Assembly: GCF_048771995.1 (NCBI RefSeq)
Contig: NC_133030.1
Span: 12,726,001-12,790,000, forward strand
Direction: 5' to 3'
Source of the DNA: Taeniopygia guttata
Taxonomy: Eukaryota > Chordata > Aves > Passeriformes > Estrildidae
DNA: 64,000 nt
In this document: positions 55,701-64,000 of the stretch, one piece after another
How the letters are laid out: each line of letters begins with the position of its first letter
How positions within the stretch are numbered: the stretch's first letter is position 1
Notes under the pieces: generated by a model
What the model was told of the DNA's origin: nothing
Databases searched by the model: none
What the model saw: only the letters and a program-made list of their open reading frames with translations
Translations under genes and position numbers: made by a program

Positions 55701-58201
55701 TTTCTGCTGGCTCGGGGACATGGGCATCTCCTTGGGGACAGGGTCCTGCTCTCCCTTCTGGGAGACATGGGAATCTTCTGGCTCCTCGGGGATAGGGTGG
55801 TCTTTGCTTGCTCAGGAACACAGACACTTTTCCCTGCTTGGGCACAGGAGCCCCCTCTACCTGAGACATCCCCTGCTGCCCTGGGAACAAGATCACATTC
55901 TCCTGCTTGGGAACAAGACCCTGACTACACATCTGAGGACAAGATCACTGCCTGCCTGGGGACACGGGCATCTCCCAGCTCCCTGGGGACAGGGGCCCTG
56001 GCCAAGCCTCTCCTGTGGCACGCAGCTGGATGGGCATCCCCTTCAACAAGCACCACTGATGCCTTGAGATGATGGCACTGATGCCATAGTCCCCAACCAG
56101 ACCTCCCACTGTCCCCATGTCCCCATGGCTGGTGACAACACTGAAGTGGCTCCCAGGACTGCTCCTCTAGCTTGGTTCAACCTCATCACCCCAAATCTGA
56201 GGAGACACTGACACCAAAATGGGGGCCTGCCAGGGCTGGCCCATGTCCCAGCCTTTCACTGGGGTCTTGCCAGCAGCCACTATTTTTTGTGTACTGGAGC
56301 TGGTGGCTCCACTGGCATTGTACTGAGGGTCCCAGCTGATTGCTGGGGTCTTCCCAGTACCCACCAGTTCCCACATACCAGAGCTGGTGGGGTCACTGGC
56401 ACTGAGATCTTGGGATCTTAGGGCTGGACCCTGTCCCAGCTGCTTACTGGGGCTTACTGGGTTACTGGGGTCCTCCCAGTAACCACCAATCCCTGCACAC
56501 TGGAGCTGGACACGTGGACACACACACACATTGACACAACACTGGAGCATGTCCCAGATGCTCACTGGTGTCCTCCCAATAGCCATCAGTTCCCACACAC
56601 TGGATCTGGTGGGTCACCGGCATTGCGCAGAGGGTCCCAGGGCTGGACTCACTGCAGGATCCCAGACACTCAGTGGGGGATCACATCTGGCATGGGGATG
56701 CTGAGCTGTCCTCCCAGCAGTCACCAGTTCCCACCTATCGGAACTGGTGGGGTCATTGGCATCCAGCCACTCACTGGGGTCCTCCCAGTGACACCAGTTC
56801 CCACATTACAGAGCTGGGTGATGTCACTGATATGGAGACCTGGGGGTGACCCACCCCCAGGCCACCAGACTGAGGTCCCTGTCCCACTGGTGTGACATCA
56901 ACCTGTGTGCCCAGTGCCACCACGGGAGGGGGCAATGCCTTGCTGCAGGTCCGTCAGTGGCAGTGGGTGGGTGACACTGCGGCATAACCCTGCTGTTGCC
57001 TTGCAACAGCTGGCATCGAGGACAGGTGACGAGGAGCCGGTGACACCGACCCCACGGCCACCGCGGGAGGAGCCGGAGGAGCCGGCCACGCTGCCTGCCC
57101 GTGTCAGCAGCGTCCAGCTGGAGGGCTACCTTGGCCGCAAGCACGACCTGGAGGCGGCCACCAAGCGCGCATCCAACCGGTAGGCACGGCAGCGGTGGCG
57201 GCAAGTGCGGTGTCCCCAGCGGGGCGGCGTCCCCAGGGTGACACGGCGCTGGTGCAGGTCATGGAGCACGCGGTACTGCGTCCTGCGGGGCGGCCAGCTC
57301 GCCTTCTTCAAGGACGCCAAGAGCCGCGCGCTGGGGCTGCCGTGCCAGGGCGAGGAGCCCCTGGGGCTGTGGGACGCCCGCTGTGAGGTGCCCGCGGGCT
57401 ACAAGAAGAAGAAACACGTCTTCAAGCTCAGGTGAGGGTGCGGCACCTTGCGGGGTGGCACAGTGGGCATGCCTGGCACTGGTGTCTGTGCTCTGTCCCT
57501 AGGCTCAGCAATGGCAGCGAGTGGCTTTTCCATGGCAAGGATGAGGTGAGGGGTGGCCTGCGGGGACACGGGCTGGCTAGTGGAACCCAGGGCGCACGGG
57601 GTGGCTGGGAGATGTTGTGGTGGTCAGCAGTGCCCATGGGGACGTGGGGTGGCCAGTGGTGCTCAGGAGACATGAGTGGTCAGAGAGGTCCAGAGAGACA
57701 CAGGGTACCTCGTTGTTCCCAGGGGGACACCAGTGGTGCCCAGGGGTAAATGGAGTGGCTGTAGTTGCCAGGGACGTGGCAGTGGCCAGCAGTGACTGGA
57801 GTACGCAGGGATGGTTGGGGGATGTAGTCAGCAGTGGCCAGCAATGCTCAGAGAGGCAGAGGATGGCAGGGATGCCACAAGGACACAGTGAGGGGCTGGC
57901 AGTGCCCAAGGGGACATAGATGCCTGTAGAAGACTTGGAGAAACTACCATCACCCAGGGGGCCCTGGGGTTGGCTGGCACTCTGTTGGGGGGCCAGGGAG
58001 GCCCCCCCTGACCATCCCCTGTGCCCACAGGAGGAGCTGCAGGCCTGGCTGCAGGGGCTGAGTGCAGCCATCATGGAGTGTCAGGGCAGCCGTGGGAAGG
58101 TGCAGAGCCTCCCCCTGCCCATCCCCCCAGCCCCCCCTGAAGCCCACCTGCCCCGCAAGGACAAGGAGAAACGCTTCAGCTTCTTCCCAAAAAAGAAATA
58201 A
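43724..58201 (+). CDS. SPTB: Beta-I spectrin, long form with PH domain
   Basis: Beta chain of the spectrin tetramer that crosslinks actin under the red-cell and muscle membrane. Thirty-five coding exons join in phase from 43724-43871 through 58031-58201 to 2,324 residues, close to the 2,328 of the long human form. The largest exons are 47083-47950 (868 bases) and 48251-49010 (760). Order of parts: N terminus [18 protein letters not shown], two calponin-homology actin-binding domains (residues about 50-275), seventeen spectrin repeats, an acidic linker ([12 protein letters not shown]), and a PH domain (about 2172-2280) ending [12 protein letters not shown]. The repeat before the linker carries [20 protein letters not shown], as in erythroid beta-spectrin, and neighbours CHURC1 and PLEKHG3 confirm SPTB over SPTBN1, 2 or 4. 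Two intronic poly(A) signals after exons 53879-53988 and 54266-54347 would give shorter forms without the PH domain. Confidence 0.97.
49735..50105 (+). mobile_element. CR1 LINE fragment in SPTB intron
   Basis: About 370 bases in CR1 sense order: GGGGACCTTCTTGCTCTCAG, CCAGGGGAGGTTTTGATTGG, CTGCCCATGGTGGTGGAAAA, AACGGTTGGACTC. It lies in the intron between exons 49546-49692 and 50198-50461 and lacks the very last CR1 tail. Confidence 0.88.
52805..52875 (+). mobile_element. CR1 LINE 3' tail in SPTB intron
   Basis: About 70 bases with GGTCCTTGAGGTCCCTTCCA then ACCCAAGCCATTCTGTG, the very 3' end of CR1. It ends only some ten bases before the splice acceptor of exon 52882-53126. Confidence 0.8.
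54112..54117 (+). terminator. Intronic poly(A) signal, SPTB short form 1
   Basis: AATAAA 124 bases after the donor of exon 53879-53988. If that donor is not used, the next codon is GGG and then TAA at 53990-53992, so the donor itself supplies the stop and the protein ends GELEAG without a PH domain. Confidence 0.6.
54519..54524 (+). terminator. Intronic poly(A) signal, SPTB short form 2
   Basis: AATAAA about 170 bases after the donor of exon 54266-54347. Reading through that donor adds Val-Ser-Ser and a TGA at 54357-54359, again dropping the PH domain. Confidence 0.6.
54680..55030. repeat. Minisatellite A in SPTB intron, about 27-base unit
   Basis: Units such as CACCCTGTGGGGCATCATCA with spacing near 27 bases. 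First of three unrelated arrays stacked in the 2.7 kb intron between 54347 and 57010. Confidence 0.8.
55080..56035. repeat. Minisatellite B in SPTB intron, about 53-base unit
   Basis: Around eighteen units with TGCTTGGGGACATGGGCATC, TCCTGGCTCCTTGGGGACAG and GATCCTCTCTGCC. Each splits into two related halves starting TTGGGGACA. Units rarely contain stops, so long meaningless frames arise on both strands. Confidence 0.9.
56240..56830. repeat. Minisatellite C in SPTB intron, about 60-90-base unit
   Basis: Units with GGGGTCCTCCCAGTAACCAC, AGTTCCCACA and TGGAGCTGGTGGGGTCACTG. Clearly different from arrays A and B before it. Confidence 0.8.
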
Positions 58202-58387
58202 CCCCCTGGATGGCGGGGGTGGGGGGGATGACACCCCACATTACGCCAGCGGGGCCATGCGTGCGTAAGGAGACGCGTGTGCGGCGCCTGTACAGGTGCC
58301 ACCAGGTGTAGAGGGGCACGCGGGGGTCACGCATGGGCAGGAGCCCCCCAGCCCCCCCGCCACGAGCACACATGTCTGTGTGCACAG

Positions 58388-58430
58388 TGTATATATATAT
58401 ATTTGTATTTATATATATACATACATTCAC
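58388..58430. repeat. TA-rich palindrome in SPTB 3' UTR
   Basis: Two (TA)n runs flank a short TTTGTATTT core, so the RNA or DNA could fold back. It stands out in a very GC-rich 3' UTR with many CACACG and TGTGT words. Confidence 0.8.
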
Positions 58431-58887
58431 ATGCTTCAGGCACACCCCTGTGCGGAGGTGGCCGCAGGCCCCCCCCAGGCGTGTGCCCCCCGTGCCCATA
58501 CGTGTCCCTGCACGCACACGTCTGCACACGTGTGTCCCCGCATGCAGGTGCACCCCCGGCCCCTCTCCGCACGCACGGCACAGGTGTGCACCCCACAGGT
58601 GTGCATGGACCCCCCCAGCACCCGCATGGGGGGTACATGGGTGCCCCCAAAGCCATAACTCTCCCCCCGCAGCACGTTGGTGCAGAGGGGGGACCCCCTG
58701 GCCCCTGCGGGCACCAACCAAAGAGCGTCAGCCCATGGGGGCCCCTCTCTGGCACCCCCCATCCCGTGCCCCCCCAGCCGGGGTGGGGGGGCCCCCTGCA
58801 CCCTGCAGCTGGGCCGAGACACCCTGGGGGGGGGGGAAGGCAGGCGACCACAGAGGAACTTTGGGTTCAGTTTGGGTTTTTTTTTCT

Positions 58888-58893
58888 AATAAA
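58888..58893 (+). terminator. SPTB long-form poly(A) signal
   Basis: AATAAA after a run of T, about 690 bases past the SPTB stop codon. PLEKHG3 ends tail-to-tail with it, its stop codon lying about 530 bases further right. Confidence 0.85.
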
Positions 58894-59059
58894 GATGTGA
58901 AAGCAAGTGGGGTGCAGTGCTGGGTGCCCGCGGAGCATGGTGGGGGCCTCTGGTACTTGTAGTGGGAGGTTCTTGGGGTGGCCCTGATCCTGTGGGCAGA
59001 GAGAACAGGGGGTGTCCCTTGTCCAGAGCAGGCTGGGAGTCCCAAGGATCCTCATTCTG

Positions 59060-59400
59060 CCAGGTGGGTTGGAAGAGTCCATGGGGTTCCCCTTTTCCTG
59101 TGGGCTGTGGGGCCATAGGGTGTCCCTTTTTCCAGGTACATAGTGGCTCCATGGGGTGCTCCTTCTTCCAATAGGGCTGAGGGTCCACGGGGGTTTCCCT
59201 TCTCCTGGGCAGATCGGAAATTCCCAAAGGGCTCCTTCTTCCAAACAGCCTAGGGGGCCCTGGGGTGCCCTTTCTTCCAGGTAAGTCGGAGGTCCATTTG
59301 CTTCCCCTCCTCCCAGGCAGATTGAGGATCCATGTGGTGCCCCTTCTCCCAGGAAGGTTGGGGGTCCACGGGGTGCTCCTTCCCTTGGAATCCATAGGAC
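59060..59400. repeat. Minisatellite in PLEKHG3 3' UTR region
   Basis: About eight units near 42-48 bases with GGTGCCCCTTCTCCCAGG and GGTCCATGGGG. It is just past the PLEKHG3 stop; I found no AATAAA for PLEKHG3 between here and the SPTB signal. Confidence 0.8.
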
Positions 59401-59423
59401 ACCCGTTCTACCCGTTCCTGCCC

Positions 59424-61300
59424 CTAGCTGGCAGCGTCGAGGGTCTGAAACTTCTGCCGCAGGTCCTTGACGAGGCCGTGCCGCAGCGGCTCGGGGCTGC
59501 CGGGGGTCTCGGGGCAGCGCCGCCGGTACTCCTCGGACGCCTGGTAGGCTTTGCAGCGCTCCACCACCGCCTTCAGGCAGATCTTCTCCCGCGTGGTGGG
59601 CGACCGGATCTGCACGTAGGCGGGGGGCTCTGGCAGCCGCTCCAGCACCAGCACCCGCTGCCCCGTGCCCAGAGGGGCTTCGGCCGCCACCCACAGCGCC
59701 CCGTCACTGCTGTACCGCGCTGGCGCCGGGCTCGGGCCGTCGGAGCCCCCGTTGGCCTCGGCGCTGCGGCTCCGGCCGCTGCCCCGCTCCTTCCCGGCCG
59801 GGCGCCCACCGCGGCCGGGACCCTCGGACGGCGAGCGGCTGCGGCTCACCAGCGGCGCCCGCGGGGCACCGAAACGGGCACGGAGCTCCCGCACATCGGG
59901 CCAGGCAAAGGGCTCGGCGCCCACGGGGCTCGAGGGGCTGTGGGGGGCACGCGAGGACGGGGACGCCACCAGTGCCTCGTCCTGCGGCACGGCCAGCGAA
60001 GGGGTGCTGGGGGGGGGCTCCCCATCTTCCTGCGGCGGCAGCGGGGGGCGGCGGGTGCCGGCCCGGCGGCTCTTGATGCGGAGGCTGTACTGCCGTGCCA
60101 GCTGGTACACCTTGGTGCCCGGGTGAGGGGGAATCAGCACCAGCTGTGGGGGTGGCACTGGGGGTGACACCGCGGTGCCCACATCATCCTCCTCCAGGAT
60201 GAGCAGCGGCTCGGGAGGCTGTGCCCCGTTCTCCTGGCACAGCTCTGATGGCTCGGGCTGGGTGGGGGGCTCAGGGCTCTCGGGGGGCCGTGGGAGCCCA
60301 TTGAGGCGGCACACGGAGCTCCGCACCAGCCCCTTAGGGATGAAGGAGAGGCTCTCGCGGCGGTGCACCCCAAAACCGGCATCGCGGTGCTCGGCATGGC
60401 CATAGTAGCTCTTGATCTTGTCGAGGAGCAGGCGGTCCCGGTTGGAGAGCAGAGATTCCCGGCGGGCTCTGACAAAGGGCTCTGGCGAGGGGATGCCACT
60501 GCGGGACTCCCCGGGCTCCGCAGATTCGAGTGGGGGGCCCCCATCCAGACTGAGGGTGCTGCCACCGTGGCTGGGGGTGCGTCCCAGGGTCCCTTCCAGC
60601 GCCAGGCTGCTCCTTCGGGACAAGCTGCTGCCACCGCCGAACCGCTCAGCGATGACGCTGGCCTGGTCCAGTACTGAGGGTGGCAGGATGCTGGCGGTTC
60701 CTTCCCCCTCCTCCTCCTCCTCCTCTTCGCTGCTCAGCACCTGCAAATCCTCTGCAGCGTGCTCCGGTTCCCTATCCCCACTGGGCAGCACCAGGGTCCC
60801 CACCAGGGATGGGGATTTGGGGACCTTGGGGTGCTCCCCAGCACTGCTGTTAGGGGTGTGGGTGCTGGGTCCCTGGGCACTCACGGGTGGGGGCCGGGGG
60901 GTCGCACTGACCTTCTCACAGCTCCCTGGCCCCCAGCTGCTCGGCCGCTTGGGTCCCTCCAGCACCCATGGGTGTTCCCCAGCCTGGGCAAGACAAATGT
61001 GGGGAGTCATGAGCTGGGGGGTCACCCAGGCGCTCCACGCAGGATAAATCCCAGCCAAGCCATGGGGCCTTGGGAGGGGGCACTGGGAGCAACACAGGGT
61101 GCCCTGGATGGTGTGGGATGTCCTGGTAGTGCGGGGAGGGGTACCCCAGGAGTACCACTGTGGGAGTGCTCCAGAAGTGATCTGGGGTGCTCTGCATGCC
61201 CTCCATGGGGTTTGAAGGGCTGGTGTAGGTACCTGCTCCTCCTGGGGCTCCAGCAGATCCCTGGACCCTGGCAGCTCCTCCTGGCAGTCCTTGCCCAAAG

Positions 61301-61332
<32 letters not shown>

Positions 61333-64000
61333 ACCATGCCCTCAACCACTGCCCAGGCTCTGGGGTGCTGGCGTGGCTCCCCCACTTCCAGGGGCACCCC
61401 GTCACTGCTGGTGTTCTGTGTGGGGGTGAGCGCCAGGCTCAGCGCCCCGTGCCAGGGCTGGAGAGACTGGGCACCCCAACCCACCAGACCCGGCCTTACC
61501 TTCAGCCCTGCCAGCAGGGATAGAGAAAAGCAGATATTAGTGGAGGGAGCACCCACAATTCCCCCCATGGCCCGCAGACACCCTCTCTGCCTGCCACACT
61601 GGTGCAGTGGTCGTGCCAGCTCACCTTGCTCGCCCAGGTGCCACAGGTTGTGCTTGGTGGGCTCTGGGGGGAGGGAAGGAGACAGTGGCATCATCCCCGT
61701 GTCCCCCGACTCATCAGCACCCCGAGCCCCCTGATCCCGTCCGCTGTCCACACCCAACTGCCGGCGCCCGCCGTGTCCCTGCAGCCGCTCCAGCAGCGTC
61801 TCCGTGTGCCCCTGGTGCTGGAAGGGCTCTGTGGGAACAGGGACGAGGCACTGTTAGCACCCAGTGCCACCCTCCCTACGGACTTTGGTGTCACCTAGCC
61901 ACAGCTTGGCACCGGTGAAGGGGTGGCAGTGGGGTAGTGTGGTGGGAACACATGGGGACTGCAGGAACACTGGTGACACGTGGCTCTCACCAGACTGCCG
62001 GCGTCCCTGGAGTGGCTCGGTGGCAGTGTCACCCAGGGGCTGGCAGGACCAGCTCTTCTTCAGGCGTTCAGGGCTGCAGCGGGGCAGGCGCGGGGGATCT
62101 GTGGGGACAGGGAGTGACACCAGGGAAAATGGGGGGGACAGAGCAGGGCAGAGAGGGAATGATAGGGCACTGGTGACACTTACAGAACAGATCCATCTCC
62201 AGGATGGCTTCCTTAGCCTAGGTGGATGGAGGATGGAGACAAATGGGGCAAAGGTGAGGTACAGCTGCTCCCCTTTGCTGTGCCAGGGGGTCCCTGGTGT
62301 CACTGAGGTGCCCACCCCACCAACCTCACCTTTTGGGGAATGGTCGCGTGGTGGTTCTCCAGGATGAGCCGTTTGATGTGGTGAGTCCACATACGCTTCT
62401 CCTCCACACTCTTGGCCTGAGGGGCACAGGGAGGGCGGTGGGGTCGGGCAGGGGGTTCCGGAGTGTCCCCAGGGTGACCCCCACCCCATGCTCCCCTACC
62501 TGCAGGCTGTGCTGCTGCTTGCCGTGCTTGTAGTGTGCCAGGCTGAAGCACAGTGAGTCCCGCGTGCTCTCAATCAGCATCAGTGAGGAGCACTGCCAGG
62601 AGAGGCATCAGAATCCCTGGAACTTCCTACCCCAGCACCCACTGGCATCCCCGCATTCCCCAGTTCCCCCAACTCCAGCACTCACTGGAGTTCCTGGCAC
62701 CCACCCTGTCCCTCCATCCCAGGCATCCAGAGGAGTCCTTGGCACCCAGGGGGCTCCCCCCGCCCCATCACCCTCACAGTCTCCTGTCCTTATCCCGCAC
62801 CGGGATGTGGCTCTTGTAGACATAGTGGTCACCACGGCGCTTGGTGATGAGCAGGGCCTTGTCGAAGAGGAAGAGGGCACGGTCATGGCGCACCCGCTGT
62901 GCCCGAAATGTGCCCTCCAGCACCAGCTCCCCATAGCTCGTCAGATCCGGCCCCTTCCAGCCCAGCAGCAGCGACTGGATCTCCTGCATGGACACAGAGA
63001 CAGGGCTGTCAGCACCCCTGCCACAGTCCCCATCTCAGTCACCTGGTGCCACCCACCACTCCTGTGGCGTCTCCCTGGAGCCCCCCACCATGCCCACCTG
63101 CTGGCGGATGGCGTGCTCGTGCTTGCGCTTCATGTCATTGATGTACCAGGCCACGCAGGTCATGGTGTCAATGGCCTCCAGCACCAGTTCGTAGTCGTCC
63201 CCCGCCTTGTGCTCGAAGTGCCTGGCGATCTCCTGGGCACAGCATGTGGCATCAGGACATGCCTGGACTGCTCCAGGCACCCAAGCCATGTCTCTGTGCC
63301 ACCCCTGGTAGCCGGGCCAGATGCCCACAGCCCCTCCCTATGTTACCGCAGGCTGTGCCAGGCGCCCACGCCGCAGCAGGTGCCCACACCGTGCTGTGCC
63401 GGGCGCCAGGCGCTCACCTGGAGCAGCAGGTGGTACTTGAGGATCCTCTGGACAGGCTTAAGCAGGTAGGCCCCGAGGGGCAGCGCGTGGCGCAGCCGCT
63501 CCTGGCATTCCCGCAGGAACCGTGCCTGGACCTTGCTCCTCATGCACTCGGTCAGCGCCGCCACCGAGCTGCGGGCAGGGAGGAGGCTCAGATCCCTGCC
63601 CACCCTTGCTCACCGGAGTGCCCCCTGCCCACCACCCTGCTCACCCAGGGGTGTCCCATACCCACCTGGGGTAGTTGTTGCAGTACTGGGTGTAGATGGC
63701 AAATTCCTGGCTCTGCATGTAAGGGGAACACAGTAAGAGCCTGGTATGACCAGGTGTCCCCCCCGGTGTCCCCACAAGGTTCCCTGTGCCCTTACCCGGG
63801 TGACGAAGCACACGGCCACAGCCACGGGGTCATTGGCGCAGCTCTCCAGGTTTTGCAGGAGGGTGCTGGGGGGCACAGAGAAGACAGAGAGGGTGACCAC
63901 AGCCCCCCCCACACCCATGGGACAGGGTCGCACCCCTGTCACCTCCCAGTGGCACCTGCTCCCCCACCTGCTGAGCTCGTAGATGTCCTCGATGTTCCCG
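59424..64000 (-). CDS. PLEKHG3: PLEKHG3, Rho guanine nucleotide exchange factor (5' end missing)
   Basis: Dbl-family exchange factor for Rac/Cdc42 that binds actin at cell edges. Visible exons: 63968 to past the edge, 63796-63865, 63666-63712, 63418-63568, 63098-63232, 62801-62983, 62500-62592, 62330-62416, 62184-62217, 61991-62098, 61625-61828, 61500-61507, 61233-61415, 59424-60983; about 965 codons in phase. The DH domain is cut by the window edge but keeps its C-terminal helices ([18 protein letters not shown]). The PH domain follows ([20 protein letters not shown] to [18 protein letters not shown]). The 8-base exon 61500-61507 adds Gly-Leu-Lys. The large last exon is disordered, with [14 protein letters not shown] and [20 protein letters not shown], a block shared among PLEKHG1-3. 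Identity as PLEKHG3 rests on that block and on lying beside SPTB. Confidence 0.93.

Noticed and set aside
54531-56067. Open frames of 375 and 281 codons in the SPTB intron
   Set aside because: They are the translated 27- and 53-base minisatellite units, open in several frames and on both strands, with no protein family resemblance.
43724-58201. Identity as SPTBN1, SPTBN2 or SPTBN4
   Set aside because: The sequence follows SPTB closely from YSRIN to the erythroid repeat 17, and the neighbours CHURC1 and PLEKHG3 are those of SPTB.

Overview
The window is compact, GC-rich vertebrate nuclear DNA. Short introns, CpG-island promoters and several CR1 LINE pieces ending in the bird-type CR1 3' tail point to a bird, probably a microchromosome or the region matching chicken chromosome 5. 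I see no bacterial genes, no CRISPR array and no recognisable retroviral copy.

Eleven genes read well, plus one decayed copy. From left to right: the 5' end of TCIRG1 (-), NDUFS8 (-), a broken ALDH3B copy (-), an intact ALDH3B1 (-), UNC93B1 (+), MAX (+), FNTB (-), RAB15 (+), GPX2 (+), CHURC1 (-), erythroid beta-spectrin SPTB (+) and most of PLEKHG3 (-, running off the right edge). The left block (TCIRG1 to UNC93B1) keeps the neighbours found on human 11q13.2. The right block (MAX to PLEKHG3) keeps the neighbours found on human 14q23.3. The join lies between UNC93B1 and MAX. Gene models were built by following splice sites and reading phase exon by exon; for every complete gene the exon lengths sum to an open frame of about the family's usual size.

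Notable coding features: GPX2 has an in-frame TGA for selenocysteine, with a matching SECIS hairpin in its 3' UTR. MAX keeps the 27-base alternative exon. SPTB encodes the long form with a PH domain but also has two intronic poly(A) sites that would give shorter forms. PLEKHG3 has an 8-base microexon. ALDH3B1 ends in a CAAX-like box.

The space between exons is unusually rich in degenerate minisatellites, at least fifteen arrays of about 20-90 base units. They sit mostly in introns and UTRs; the largest are in RAB15 intron 1 and the 2.7 kb SPTB intron before the PH-domain exons. Many make long but meaningless open frames. Promoters carry clear motifs: NRF1 and CCAAT at NDUFS8, ZNF143, NRF1 and a CACGTG E-box at MAX, KLF boxes and a full CRE at FNTB, PU.1 and AP-1 at TCIRG1, an IRF/ETS element at UNC93B1.

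The genes do not form one pathway. They are housekeeping (NDUFS8, MAX, FNTB), immune or osteoclast (TCIRG1, UNC93B1), epithelial redox (GPX2), membrane traffic (RAB15), cytoskeleton (SPTB, PLEKHG3) and developmental (CHURC1) genes held together by old synteny.
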